A stretch of DNA of 64,000 bases from NCBI GenBank assembly GCA_963851215.1, contig CAWKOG010000020.1, forward strand, positions 62,001 through 126,000, written 5' to 3'. The translations under genes and the position numbers were made by a program. The stretch is from DATKFM01 sp963851215. Lineage in GTDB: Bacteria > Pseudomonadota > Alphaproteobacteria > Dongiales > Dongiaceae. Shown one piece after another: positions 1-9,649 of this stretch (positions are counted from its first letter, which is position 1; every line of letters starts with the position of its first letter). Under the pieces are notes generated by a model. That model made no database searches, was not told where the DNA came from, and worked only from the letters and a program-made list of their open reading frames with translations.

Positions 1-648
1 CATGGCCACGTCGCGCCGAGTATCCTCCCAGCGTACGAGAAAAACTGTCCTCTCGACGGCGCGGACCAACATGCGTGTATCGGAGACGGCGAGCACCGGT
101 GCTGAGTCGAGAATTACCACATCGTACGAAGCCTTGAGCCTTAGCAGCAGCTCCTTCATTCGCTCTGTACCGAGGAGGTTCGGTGGGCTAATGGCCCGGC
201 TACCGGCCGCGATGACCGAGATGCCGGTCACGCTTTCCTTCTGGATAACCGCCTCAAGCGGGAGCTCCTCGGTGAGGTAGTTGACAAGCCCAGGGCTGGA
301 CGCGACGGCCATCGCTCGATAAATCGCCGGCTTGCGCAGATCGGTATCGACGATGATTGTTCTTAGACCAGCAGAAGACAACAGCATTGCGAACGATACC
401 ACGACTGTCGTCTTGCCTTCCTTTGGCAACGACGAAGCAATTAGGATCACTTTCGGAAGATTCTCGCCATTGGACAGCCTGATGCCTGTGTACAGATTGC
501 GAAGCAACTCGGCGTAAGCCGAAGCCGGATTCTTCACTACATCGACTGAGAGCCGCTCTCTCTTGCCCCAAGTGCGCTTGATTGACGGAATGAGGCCCAG
601 TGATGATGCGCCTAGAATGTGCTCGACTTGCTCCTCGCTCCGGAAGCC
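1..648 (-). pseudogene. BY-kinase (CpsD/CapB-type) half of an interrupted Wzz-kinase protein, running off the window
   Basis: Translating the minus strand in the frame of the upstream Wzz gene, straight past its TGA, gives an open frame to the window edge. It begins GFRSEEQVEHILGASSLGLI, the usual linker after the second membrane helix of ExoP-like proteins. The bacterial tyrosine kinase motifs follow: Walker A SSLPKEGKT (about + positions 379-435), Walker A' IIVDTDLRKP (about 330-360) and Walker B VVILDSAPV (about 95-120). Such kinases autophosphorylate a C-terminal Tyr cluster (off the window here) and control exopolysaccharide chain length. There is no ATG before Walker A; a GTG at 537 is the only plausible restart and has no clear ribosome-binding site. 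I read this as the second half of one gene broken by a nonsense codon, or a sequence error, rather than as a separate gene. Confidence 0.8.
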
Positions 649-2229
649 TCAACTCATCATCTCTACCAAAAATGCCAGCAGCACCCCGATCGTCAGGGAG
701 CCAAGCATGCTGGCAAGCAGCAAGGTCCTCTTCTGTGGAAATGTCGGACTCTGTGGCACGTCTGCCCTAGAGACGATATGAGCATCGGCACTCTGAAAGG
801 TTTCTTGGCTGCTTGTTTCCTGGGCGCGCAAGAGAAATGTCTCCAGCATAGTCCAACTCGCTGTCGCCTCGCGTTGCAGCGCGCGCAGTTTGACTTCGAC
901 CTGATTCTGCGCACCGGCTTCCCCTTTGAGTTTATCCAAACTGTCGCTCAGCGACCCCTCGCGTGCTTTAGCTGCGACGAGGTCGTTACTGAGGGCCGAG
1001 GCGACCTTCTGTACCTCGATCCGAATCTGGCTTTGGATCTGGTCCAGTTCCGCGCGTGCCCTGATAAGGTTAGGATGATTGGGTCCCAAGTACTGCACTA
1101 GGTCGGCCACCTTTCGCTTGACCTCCGCCTCCTGCATCCGAAGTTGGGCAACAGTACCGGATTTCAGTACCTCCGAAATAAACTCAGGGCCCGCAACAGC
1201 AAATTCCAACTCGCGTAAGCGAGCTTCGGCTTCGGCTCGCTGCGCCCGCGCCAGCGCCAGCTGAGCGCTAAGTTCCGTTGCCTCCTGAGTCGACAACTTT
1301 ACGTCGTTGCTCGCGATCAAATCGTATTGCGCTCGATATTGTTCGACAGCATCTTCCGCCGTTTCGACCTGATCGCGGAGCTCATTGATGCGTTCGTTGA
1401 TCCACCGATTGGCTGTCTTCGCAGCTTCGAACTTCCGCTCAAGCTTCGATACGATGTACAGATCGGCAAGCGTATTTGCCGCATTTGCGGCCGTCTTCGG
1501 GTTTTCTGAATTGAACGTCACGGCGATTACGCGCGAGAGTCCGTCGACGGAGACGCTGAGGTGGGAAAGAAACCTGTCGACAATCCTCGTTCGGGTTGCC
1601 GCAAGTCGGTCCGCGTCGCTCGTTACCTCTTCCTTTGCGCCGCCGAGCGTTTCTTTTATCCACTCCTTCACGCCAATCGCTGCAGATTGCGCACCAACTG
1701 GCTCAGCGTGAAGCCCTTCAGCGAGCGGCCGTAATTGTGGGCCAGCATCCTCGCCATCTGTCCATCCGCCCGATTGCAGAACGGTGGACACGGCCCATCC
1801 GAACGCCCCCCTCACCTGCGCCAGAAACCTATCGAGAAGGCCGGGCGATGTCAGCGAGGAATTGAACTCGGGATCCTTGTCAAGTTGCAGTTGCATGACA
1901 ACGCGATCCGCGAGCATCCGCGATTTCAGGACGCGCACCTCGCCTTCGACGGTCTCTAAATCGGCCGATCCACCGACCATGACTGCCGAGACAGCATCAA
2001 CAATCTCGGTATTGCCCGGCTCGATCATGATGTAGGAGGTCGTGCTGAAGGATGGCGTAAGTTGTAGAATGATAGCCGTCATGATCATCGTGAGCACTAT
2101 CGTAGTGCAGATAATCAACGTCTTTCGTCGCCACAGCACGCGCGTCGTTGGAAAAGTGTCCAGCTCAGCCAAATCGATATGAAAATCGGAGTTCGCCGGC
2201 TGAACAATTTGGGCTCGGTCAGATGTCAT
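649..2229 (-). CDS. Wzz/GumC-type exopolysaccharide chain-length determinant, N-terminal part of an ExoP-like protein
   Basis: The 526-residue product has the Wzz architecture. A cytoplasmic N-terminus leads to a first membrane helix at about residues 37-57, then a periplasmic Wzz domain (from about 60) and long charged coiled-coil regions (about 250-340 and 360-440). A PQSPTFPQ proline motif precedes a second helix (about 500-523). The protein would sit in the inner membrane as the polysaccharide co-polymerase controlling polymer length and export. It stops at VEMMS followed by TGA, and the frame then continues without interruption into a BY-kinase domain, so the full protein was probably about 750 residues or more. 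It lies 33 bases downstream of the priming glycosyltransferase gene and is probably co-transcribed with it. Confidence 0.88.
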   Translation of the reverse strand: MTSDRAQIVQPANSDFHIDLAELDTFPTTRVLWRRKTLIICTTIVLTMIMTAIILQLTPSFSTTSYIMIEPGNTEIVDAVSAVMVGGSADLETVEGEVRVLKSRMLADRVVMQLQLDKDPEFNSSLTSPGLLDRFLAQVRGAFGWAVSTVLQSGGWTDGEDAGPQLRPLAEGLHAEPVGAQSAAIGVKEWIKETLGGAKEEVTSDADRLAATRTRIVDRFLSHLSVSVDGLSRVIAVTFNSENPKTAANAANTLADLYIVSKLERKFEAAKTANRWINERINELRDQVETAEDAVEQYRAQYDLIASNDVKLSTQEATELSAQLALARAQRAEAEARLRELEFAVAGPEFISEVLKSGTVAQLRMQEAEVKRKVADLVQYLGPNHPNLIRARAELDQIQSQIRIEVQKVASALSNDLVAAKAREGSLSDSLDKLKGEAGAQNQVEVKLRALQREATASWTMLETFLLRAQETSSQETFQSADAHIVSRADVPQSPTFPQKRTLLLASMLGSLTIGVLLAFLVEMMS

Positions 2230-2262
2230 TCTCGTGGCACCATTGCCAGTGAGCGCATGGCA

Positions 2263-3750
2263 TCAATACGCGCTATCGGTGCGAAAGATGGCAACGAATG
2301 TTCTTAGGATGATGTAGACGTCGAACCAGACTGACCAATTGTCGATATAATAGAGGTCGAACTCCACTCGGGTACGAACCTTTCCTATCGTATCGGTTTC
2401 GCCGCGCCAGCCATTGACTTGCGCCCAGCCAGTGATGCCCGGCTTTACCCGGTGCCGGGCGGCGTAGCGGTCGACGACCTCCTGAAACAGCTTCCCTCCG
2501 GCCTTCGTGGCGATGGCGTGCGGGCGGGGTCCGACAATCGACATCTCGCCGCGCAGGACGTTGAACAGCTGCGGCAGTTCGTCGAGGCTCCATTTGCGGA
2601 GGAAGCGACCCACGCGCGTCACCCTGGGATCGCCCTTCGTCGTTTGTTGTTTCGCATCTGCGTCCGTGTACTCTGAGAGCATAGTGCGGAACTTCCAGAC
2701 CCCGATCAAATGGTCGTTGAATCCAAAGCGCCGCTGGCGAAAGAGCACCGGCCCCGGCAATTCGATTTTGATGGCCCCGGCAATAGCGAGCATGACCGGT
2801 GCGAGGAGGGTCAGAGCCATGAGCGCGACTGTTTGGTCCTCTATCAGTTTGATCACAGCTGACCAGCCGGATATCGGACGATCAAACAGCGTTAGCATAG
2901 GGATGCCGGCCCGTGGCGCTATGCGACGGTCGGCAAAGTGCAAGCCTGCAAGATCGGGGGCTAACTTGGCGCAGACTGGCGTCGTGGCCAGCAGCATGGT
3001 CAGCCGTTCGATCCGGCGCTCCTCCGACCAGGGGAGCGCGATGATGACTTCGTCACAAGCATTCTCACGAATGAAGTTCACCATACTCTTGAGGTCAGAG
3101 ATCAGAGGATACCCGTGGAACGAAACATCAGATCCCGTATGCAAACCCTGATCGTCGACGAAGCCAACGATCCGCGTCCTTGCATCTCCGCGCGCCTTGA
3201 GATGAGTGACCAGGCGGGCCGCCTGCTCGCCAACGCCGATTATCATAGTACGATTAGCGAAGCTCCCTTGCTTTGCCAGTCGCATGGTCCAGACGCTCAG
3301 GACGTACCGGCCAACCAGCAGGAATCCGGTCCCCGACACTAGCCATATTGTCGCCCATACGCGGGAATAGGATTCGGAGAACTTCAGCGCGAACGCAGCG
3401 ACCAGAATCAAAGTGAACGCGGCTAGCCAACCGATGACTGCCCTGTTGGCGCCAAGTGAACGCGAGAAGACGGACTCAACGCGGTAAGCACCGCATATGT
3501 GGCAAATGATCGCCGCTACAATGGAACCCAAAATGATCGTACCGGGGTAGCGGTTGACGCCCCCCGGGCCAGGCCACACGTAGAACGCATATCCCAGGAC
3601 GCCTCCAAATGCTATGGCAACAACGTCGTAAATCCGTAAGAATTCGCTAATGAGCATACGCGGAATTGAATTCCGCCGGGACGGCTCGATCCCGACGTCT
3701 AGCTTGGCAGTTTCTAACGTGCCGAGACTGCTGAGGTTAGTGGCGGTCAC
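2263..3750 (-). CDS. Exopolysaccharide priming enzyme: polyprenyl glycosyl-phosphotransferase (WbaP/WcaJ/ExoY family)
   Basis: This membrane enzyme transfers a sugar-1-phosphate from a nucleotide sugar to undecaprenyl phosphate, the first step of a repeat unit. It has four N-terminal helices (about 44-62, 76-92, 108-126, 136-156) and a Rossmann-like CoA-binding-type region (about 170-250, GVGEQAAR). A further helix near 310-330 is followed by the catalytic domain. That domain carries GPVLFRQRR, WKFRTM, KWSLDELPQLFNVLRGEMS, GPRPHA and KPGITGWAQVNG. The frame opens at a TTG at 3759, but the GTG at 3750 is better placed: GAAGAAGG lies 9 bases upstream of it and almost touches the TTG. The nearest substrate class is glucose or galactose phosphate; the exact sugar cannot be read from sequence. 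Confidence 0.92.
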   Translation of the reverse strand: MTATNLSSLGTLETAKLDVGIEPSRRNSIPRMLISEFLRIYDVVAIAFGGVLGYAFYVWPGPGGVNRYPGTIILGSIVAAIICHICGAYRVESVFSRSLGANRAVIGWLAAFTLILVAAFALKFSESYSRVWATIWLVSGTGFLLVGRYVLSVWTMRLAKQGSFANRTMIIGVGEQAARLVTHLKARGDARTRIVGFVDDQGLHTGSDVSFHGYPLISDLKSMVNFIRENACDEVIIALPWSEERRIERLTMLLATTPVCAKLAPDLAGLHFADRRIAPRAGIPMLTLFDRPISGWSAVIKLIEDQTVALMALTLLAPVMLAIAGAIKIELPGPVLFRQRRFGFNDHLIGVWKFRTMLSEYTDADAKQQTTKGDPRVTRVGRFLRKWSLDELPQLFNVLRGEMSIVGPRPHAIATKAGGKLFQEVVDRYAARHRVKPGITGWAQVNGWRGETDTIGKVRTRVEFDLYYIDNWSVWFDVYIILRTFVAIFRTDSAY

Positions 3751-4451
3751 AATGATCAACCTTCTTCAACATCCAAAGCGCTCGGATCTTGATGAGAATG
3801 ACTTGCCGATCAGAGCTTCGCCCCCAATAAGTATGTTTAAAGCAAGCCAAAGTTTCTAAATACACCTCGAAATGGGTCCCGCTTTGCCGCGACTGCACAT
3901 GCTAGCTGTTCTGCACTGCAGCATTCGTGGAATTATTGTGATCTAAGCAGGTATTTAGCGCCGCGGAGCCGCATCTCCTCGGTTAGCGTCCGCATTTTCG
4001 CGAAGAGTTGGACTTCGTTTCCGTGACAGTACTAAGTGACATACGCTGTTCTCGCTGGGCTGGTCGAAGGCTAAGTCTTGTTTGAACAAGTCTTATCAAG
4101 CTCTCCGGTTCCGCTGCATTGGCCTCAGGGAAGGGTCTAGCTGGTCCCTTTCACCTGTCGCTTTCGCCCTGTGAGCGTGGAAATGGGGTTAAATGGCGAA
4201 GGATTTGCCCGTAACAGCCCTGTAAAGGGGTCCGGGGCCAGGCCTGAGGCTAGTAATGTTGTGCAAATGGGGATGACGATGTTAGCCAGCTAGGCAGCAT
4301 CCGGTTTCCGGCGGCTCGGCTTGAGTGAAACGACTACGGGCCGAGGTACCAGCAGTTCTCCATCATTTAAGTTCGGTATCGCCCACCCCGCACTAGGATT
4401 TGCATCCTTCCGGAAATCTTTGGCCGCAGAAACCCGCAGCACAAAAGCAAT
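3751..4451. other. Intergenic region upstream of the exopolysaccharide genes
   Basis: About 700 bases without a convincing gene. Short open frames here lack initiation signals and recognisable protein sequence. It presumably holds the promoter of the minus-strand exopolysaccharide operon, in the AT-richer part near 3800-3960, but I could not single out a convincing -35/-10 pair. Confidence 0.5.
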
Positions 4452-4479
4452 GGGGCGACACTCTGCTGAGTGCCGCCCC
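4452..4479 (-). terminator. Rho-independent-type terminator of the 9363-4509 operon
   Basis: GGGGCG and CACTC (4452-4463) pair with GAGTG and CGCCCC (4468-4479) around a TGCT loop, with one A/C mismatch. The hairpin starts 30 bases past the stop of the binding-protein gene. On the minus strand it is followed by ATTGCTTTTGTG, a weak T-rich tail. Confidence 0.7.
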
Positions 4480-4508
4480 GCCGCTTTGGCTAAAGAGAGA
4501 CTGACGAA

Positions 4509-5723
4509 TTAGCTGCCGCTACCGGTACCCTTCGCGGTGCCGACTTCATTCCCGTCATAGTCATAGAGCTTGCTGGCGCTCTCGACGAAGTTGAAGGGGA
4601 TATTCAGGCCGATCTCCCGCACCTTGCGGAAGTTGATGGCGATATCCGGCGGCGAGACGATGCCGACAGGAAGTTCGCCGGCTTTGCGGGTACCGGCCAG
4701 CACATCGGCGCCGTAGATGGCGGCGAGATGGGCGTTGCTTTCAAAGCTGATGCCGATCGACATGACGGCGCTATCGTTGCCCGCCTTCACGTTCTCCGGC
4801 ACGACGCTGAGGACCGGCACGCGATCCGACGAGGAATTGATGGTCGCGATCTCCTTGAACACCGACGTGCTGCCGGTGATCCAGAACAGGCTGTCGTCCA
4901 GCGAGGGATCGCTCTTCCGCATCGTCGTCACCGCCGAGCTGACGAGTTCGGCCAGTTCCGTCTTCGCATTCTCGGGGTTCTTGACGTCCAGGTAGAGAAC
5001 CTGGATGCCCCGCTGCTTGGCGACTGCGGCGATGGGCTTGGCCTGGGTCTCGACGGCGCTGACATTCTGGCTGTCGACGAGGATGGCGAAATTCTTCAGG
5101 TTCGGCTTGAAGTCCAGAACATAGGCCATCTGCACTTCGACCGGCATGTTCAGCGATGTGAAGGCGAAATTGGTGCCTGAGCCGACATCATAATCCTTGG
5201 TCTGGCCCAGCAGCACCGGGTCCTTCGAGCACACCGAAATGACGGGGATCGGACCACCTTGGAAATTCGTGTAGAGCCAGGCGGTGAACTCCGAACCCAT
5301 GGCGAAGATCAGCTCCGCACCGTTCTTCTCGGCGACCTTCAGGGCTTTCATGCCCTCGGCGTCATCGGTGCGGAAATTGTAGACAGTAAATTCCGCATTG
5401 ATGCCCTTCTCGGCGAAAACGCCGAGGATCTTCGAGATCGCCGTGTCGTAGGCGGACGAGGGCCGCGGATAGAAGACCGCGACCTTGCGCACCGGTCCCG
5501 CCGTGGCGGAGACGTCGCTGCGAACGACCCGTACCTGATAGGGATCGTCGCCCACACCGGAGACGCTCCACATCTGGGCTGTCTCGGGCGTCACCTTGAA
5601 CCAATCCGAGTAGGACGGCTCGTCCGCGGTCGCCGCCGCGGCCCGTCCCATATCTGCCGAAGCAAAGCCGAGCACTGCCACGGCAAGCAGCCGTGCCAAG
5701 CAGCGCGTGAACGAGGGTCTCAT
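4509..5723 (-). CDS. Periplasmic ABC-type substrate-binding protein (ABC_sub_bind/TrpX-like family)
   Basis: A secreted binding protein of about 404 residues. The start at 5723 is chosen because AAAGGAGG lies just upstream and its ATG overlaps the stop of the preceding gene as ATGA; it also leaves a normal signal peptide (MRPSFTRCLARLL... cleaved after GRAAAA). The body shows the two-lobed ABC_sub_bind pattern: KVAVFYPRPSSAYD, KNGAELIFAMGSEFTAWL, NFAILVDSQNVSA and PVLSVVPENVKAGNDSAVMS. No ABC permease or ATPase lies next to it. As the third gene after the ATP-grasp ligase and the sensor-MFS carrier, it may serve as a ligand sensor or partner for those rather than for a classical importer. That role is inferred from gene order only. 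Confidence 0.85.
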   Translation of the reverse strand: MRPSFTRCLARLLAVAVLGFASADMGRAAAATADEPSYSDWFKVTPETAQMWSVSGVGDDPYQVRVVRSDVSATAGPVRKVAVFYPRPSSAYDTAISKILGVFAEKGINAEFTVYNFRTDDAEGMKALKVAEKNGAELIFAMGSEFTAWLYTNFQGGPIPVISVCSKDPVLLGQTKDYDVGSGTNFAFTSLNMPVEVQMAYVLDFKPNLKNFAILVDSQNVSAVETQAKPIAAVAKQRGIQVLYLDVKNPENAKTELAELVSSAVTTMRKSDPSLDDSLFWITGSTSVFKEIATINSSSDRVPVLSVVPENVKAGNDSAVMSIGISFESNAHLAAIYGADVLAGTRKAGELPVGIVSPPDIAINFRKVREIGLNIPFNFVESASKLYDYDGNEVGTAKGTGSGS

Positions 5724-8137
5724 GACGTAGCCTCCTTTGAAGATGGGAAACGAAGTACGAAAAGCACACCGCAAACAGCAACTCCGAAGCCGACATAGCC
5801 GAGGACGTTGGGTCCGGTTCCGGCCAAGAGGAAAAACTGCCCCATGAGCATCGGGCCGGCGATATGGCCGATGCGCTCGAGGAACCTGTATGTCGCAGTC
5901 ACCGAGCTCTCGCCCAGCAGGATGGCAAGGCGGGACCGTGCGACATGGGTCACGACAGGCGCATTGATGAAGCCGTGGGCGATACCGACGACCGCGACGC
6001 CCAACAGCAGGATGAGCGCGAGGAAGATCGAATCGCCGAATATTTCAACTACCTGGTGCCAGCCAGTCGCGGAAATGCATAGCAGCCCGGCACCGCTGAG
6101 GAGCGCGCCAAGCAGCAGTACAGGCTCGCTATCCCCGGTCCGGTCCACGAGCCGCGACGCATAGGAATTCGCGATCAACACGCCGGCGGCATAGACCATC
6201 AGAATCTGCCCGATATCCTCCTGCGCATAATCGGCCTGGGCCATGATCAACGGCATGGCAAAGACAATGACGCCCGTGAGAACGGCCTTTGCGGGGACGC
6301 CCACCAGCAGCATGGTGCGGACGAAGTCCCAGTTGCGGAGTACGCGCATGAGATCGCGGAGCAGCAGCCGGAAGCTGCCCTCTTCCAAGGCGCTATCCGC
6401 CGTTCGTTGTCCGCTTGCCGGTACCAGGGCCCAGGCATAGAGCGCCATGGCCGCGGCGATCATCGCGCCGAGCCAGAATACGCCGGCCGCACCCATCTGC
6501 GTCACCAGCAGCGAACCGATCGCCATGCCGGAAATCATGCCGCCCTGGAATCCGAATACGATGATTGCGGCGCCGCGGGTCTTGCGGTCATCGGCCGAGG
6601 TTCGCAGGATGAACGACTGGACGCCGATGAACAGCATGCCCTGCCCGATGCCCGACATGGCCCGCGCCAGGAACAGGATGGTAAGGCTGGGATCCGACGC
6701 CAGGGCAATGAATCCGGCTGCGGCCAGCACAAGGCCGCCATACATCAGCGGCCGCGGACTGAGGCGCTGGGCAAAGTACCCGGCCGGTATCAGGCTGAGG
6801 GCGAAGCACAGGTAGTAGGTCATGAACACCGCCGATGCCCCGTCCGGGAAACCCGAGGATTCCATGATCCGCGACACATATTGCGGCAGGAACGCGTAGG
6901 TCAGGTGCTCGACGAATGTCGCGAGGAAGAACACCGGCTTCACCAGGCGCAGGTGATACTCGCTTGTGTCGTGGTCTGCCGGCGCCGCACCCTCCGCGCT
7001 CCTTCCGGGCTGGCGCAGGGAGCCTGCAAGCTGCAGAAACAGATGCGCCATGAAGGCAGAGGCCACGAACAGGGCGGTGAAGTTCTTTACGCTGCGCGCG
7101 ATCTGCCGGTAGATGACGTTGACCGGAAGCGACACGGAAACGCGGATGTCACGGCCGCCCGGACGCGTCAGATTCACCTGGTACTCATAGGTGCTGGGAT
7201 CGGCCATCCAGCGCTGTCCGACCGCCGCGGCATCCGTGTGAATCACGATCATGGAATCGACGATCAGGCCGGCGGCACTGACGTCGGGATTCAATCGCCG
7301 ATAGTCGCTGAAGACATCGTCGAGACCGCGGATCTCCGTGATGTTGAGGCCGGATTGGACGATGCTGTTGAGGCGCTGCCCCAGCGAGTCGGCCAAGGCC
7401 TTCGTTTTCGCCTGCGCGCCCTCGGAGTAGAGGGATACGAGCGTGGCGACGACGGCGATGGACATGCCCAGGAACGTCAGGGCATAGACGGCATGCAACC
7501 AGCGCCGTCGTGGTCCGGTCAGCATCGAACCGCCGATGGCGACGAAGACGCCAAAGGCCATGGAGGCCAGGCAAGCACCGACCAGCAGCGCAAAGAAGCT
7601 CTTTTGGACACGATCGACGACGATGTCCCGCGGCATGCTCACCGCGAGGCTGCCAACCGTTTCGAAACGGTTGCGCAACGGCAGCACCACCTGCAGATAT
7701 TGGCCGCTTTCCCGGAGATCGAGGACGCCGGAGGCCGCACCCACATCCTGGGCGGCCGCCAGCAGCGGGATCGTTGCGTCGCCGCTGGTGAAAATCGGTT
7801 GCCCGGCCGTGTCGAACACCGTCATGGCCACGATCGAGTGATCCGCGGCCAGGATTCTTTCGCTCAGAGTCTTGAAGCCGATGAACTGTTTGATCGGCAA
7901 AGTGCCCGGCCGCAGAAACGTATCCATCGTGTTCTGCACGACGCGGCCTTGCGCCGCCAGTTTCTCGATCTGAAACTGCTGAAACGTGCGGGTCGCCTCG
8001 CCGAATCCGACATAGATCAGCAGCAGCAGCGACAGCCCGGTGACCAGGGCCATCATCGCCGCATCGATTAGCCCTCGACGAATGCTCAATTCCTGACCCA
8101 TCAGTCGGCCCTTGCGCCCGTCTTCTGGGGGTTTCAA
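5720..8137 (-). CDS. MFS transporter fused to N-terminal periplasmic sensory domains
   Basis: The product is 805 residues, about twice a normal MFS protein. A first helix at about 26-45 is followed by a periplasmic sensor-like region (about 46-180, including DHSIVAMTVFDTAGQPIF and a VVLPLRNRFETVGSLAVS strand pattern as in Cache/PAS folds). Two helices follow (about 183-205 and 214-236), then a second extracytoplasmic domain (about 240-345) and a helix (about 350-370). From about 395 there is a twelve-helix-type MFS carrier (e.g. RAMSGIGQGMLFIGVQSF). Overlaps of 4 bases with both neighbours (ATGA) show translational coupling and fix the start at 8137. This architecture suggests a carrier whose transport or signalling depends on an outside ligand. 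Substrate unknown. Confidence 0.85.
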   Translation of the reverse strand: MKPPEDGRKGRLMGQELSIRRGLIDAAMMALVTGLSLLLLIYVGFGEATRTFQQFQIEKLAAQGRVVQNTMDTFLRPGTLPIKQFIGFKTLSERILAADHSIVAMTVFDTAGQPIFTSGDATIPLLAAAQDVGAASGVLDLRESGQYLQVVLPLRNRFETVGSLAVSMPRDIVVDRVQKSFFALLVGACLASMAFGVFVAIGGSMLTGPRRRWLHAVYALTFLGMSIAVVATLVSLYSEGAQAKTKALADSLGQRLNSIVQSGLNITEIRGLDDVFSDYRRLNPDVSAAGLIVDSMIVIHTDAAAVGQRWMADPSTYEYQVNLTRPGGRDIRVSVSLPVNVIYRQIARSVKNFTALFVASAFMAHLFLQLAGSLRQPGRSAEGAAPADHDTSEYHLRLVKPVFFLATFVEHLTYAFLPQYVSRIMESSGFPDGASAVFMTYYLCFALSLIPAGYFAQRLSPRPLMYGGLVLAAAGFIALASDPSLTILFLARAMSGIGQGMLFIGVQSFILRTSADDRKTRGAAIIVFGFQGGMISGMAIGSLLVTQMGAAGVFWLGAMIAAAMALYAWALVPASGQRTADSALEEGSFRLLLRDLMRVLRNWDFVRTMLLVGVPAKAVLTGVIVFAMPLIMAQADYAQEDIGQILMVYAAGVLIANSYASRLVDRTGDSEPVLLLGALLSGAGLLCISATGWHQVVEIFGDSIFLALILLLGVAVVGIAHGFINAPVVTHVARSRLAILLGESSVTATYRFLERIGHIAGPMLMGQFFLLAGTGPNVLGYVGFGVAVCGVLFVLRFPSSKEATS

Positions 8138-9363
8138 TCGATCAAACTGGACAGGTGGGTCGTGCAGCCGCGCCTTTGGCTGAACAGAATGTCCACTCTG
8201 TCGGCAAACAAAGACAAGATAAGATCATCGAAATCCATGCCGCAGGCCGGCAGGCCGGCACAGGCGATGCTCGTTCCGCCGGGTGTCGGCATCTTGAGAT
8301 CCGGTTTCGGATTTGCCTCGATGACGTAGAGTTGGTCGTCGGTGCCCTTGCGCACATCCAGGCGGATGATCAATTCCAGGTCGAGCTCCACATAGACGCT
8401 GCGGGCAACCTCGCGCAGGCTGGTGATCAGTCCGGCATCTTTCTGCGGCTCGAGAACGCGCAGCCGCTGCATGGTGATCGGCCGGATATCCATGGAGGCA
8501 AAGATGACTTCGCCCTCATCCAGCACCCGTTCCACGAACGAGAACGCAAACGGTTCGCCCTGATGGGCCAGCTTCCGGTTCTGCGCCACGATCGGACCGG
8601 ACACCGCAACGCAGTACTCCGCGCCCGGTAGGAATTTCTCGATCAGAACCTGGCCCTTCGTCGCCCAGAAGACCTTGGCGACCGTATCCGCGAGCGCCCG
8701 GCAATCCTGGACATAGTGAACATGCAATGAGGCACGGCCGGAGACCGGCTTGACCACGAAGGGGCCGTCATAGCTGGGAAACACTCTGTTGAAGGCAGCG
8801 TTCGTATGGGGGTCGAACCGGCCGCGGCTTGGATGCCAGGCCACAAAGGGCGCCGTCCGGATGCCCAAGGCCATGAGCTCGCGCTTGAAGGCAATCTTGT
8901 TGTCCAGCATTCCGGCAGCCAGAGGATCGTGCCCGACATACGGAATTCCGAACATCTCCAGCATCGCCGCCGTGTGCGACATCGGGCTATAGCCCTGGAC
9001 ACCACCGGTGTTGAGCCAGGCAAAGTGGATATGATTACGCCGCAGCTCGTCGCCAAGCGACATGTCATCTGCGAGAAGCTGCACATTCCGGCAGCCAAGG
9101 CGCCGTAACGCACCGGCAATATCCTCGGCGACGTTGCGGTAGCTTTTCCATGAGCGCGGATTGGAAGTCTGGTGAATCACCGCGCCGGTCGCGGATTTGT
9201 CGCCGCCATAGATGACGGCAATGTTCATCTGCGCCAGCAGCGTCGCAACCTGACCATTCAGCTCGTCGGTGCGGCCGACACGGCGCGGCGCAAATCCCGA
9301 GCGCGTTTGCCAGCGCAACATCGAGTCAACGTCGTATTCCGCTGCTTTGGACTGCACGTTCAT
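8134..9363 (-). CDS. ATP-grasp ligase related to D-alanine-D-alanine ligase
   Basis: The 409-residue product has the Ddl-like order. An N-terminal fold contains IAVIYGGDKSATGAV and NTGGVQGYSP. A central part follows with GIPYVGHDPLAAGMLDNKIAFKR and the ATP-binding PFVVKPVSGRAS. The Mg-binding C-terminus reads VIEANPKPDLKMP. It is longer than housekeeping Ddl (about 300) and no mur or fts genes are nearby, so it is probably a specialised carboxylate-amine ligase making a peptide-like product. It is the first gene of the operon and its stop overlaps the carrier start (ATGA). A dipeptide-type product exported or sensed by the downstream proteins is inference. Confidence 0.83.
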   Translation of the reverse strand: MNVQSKAAEYDVDSMLRWQTRSGFAPRRVGRTDELNGQVATLLAQMNIAVIYGGDKSATGAVIHQTSNPRSWKSYRNVAEDIAGALRRLGCRNVQLLADDMSLGDELRRNHIHFAWLNTGGVQGYSPMSHTAAMLEMFGIPYVGHDPLAAGMLDNKIAFKRELMALGIRTAPFVAWHPSRGRFDPHTNAAFNRVFPSYDGPFVVKPVSGRASLHVHYVQDCRALADTVAKVFWATKGQVLIEKFLPGAEYCVAVSGPIVAQNRKLAHQGEPFAFSFVERVLDEGEVIFASMDIRPITMQRLRVLEPQKDAGLITSLREVARSVYVELDLELIIRLDVRKGTDDQLYVIEANPKPDLKMPTPGGTSIACAGLPACGMDFDDLILSLFADRVDILFSQRRGCTTHLSSLID

Positions 9364-9649
9364 CCAGTTTACCCACGCCCTTGGCTTCTGATGGTCCGGC
9401 GCTGCAATAAGGCGGACGGGGGTAAGCTAAATGATAGCTCGTTAAAACTTATCTAAGTTACGATGGTATTAATCATATTGAATGTAATTCAGGTGAACAT
9501 ACGGAGTTCTAGATTACAATTAACTGGTCCTCAATCTGATGAAATTAGCATCTGCTTACTAGGCAGACAGTGCCTTTCCGGTGCCGCAGCGTCGAAAGCC
9601 GCCGGATTTACTTCAGTATCTCAGGACTATTGCAGAGCTTGGACGCTTA
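9364..9649. promoter_or_regulatory. AT-rich divergent promoter region between the ligase operon and the phosphorelay operon
   Basis: The stretch 9425-9560 is markedly AT-rich against GC-rich neighbours and separates two head-to-head operons, so both promoters most likely lie here. No operator family could be recognised. A GTG at 9581 could extend the downstream kinase gene; I preferred the ATG at 9650, though neither has a strong ribosome-binding site. Confidence 0.55.

Noticed and set aside
6407..8071. A 554-residue plus-strand open frame over the MFS carrier gene
   Set aside because: It is a shadow of a coding strand with strong third-position GC. It shows no motif and would overlap an operon locked by start-stop overlaps.
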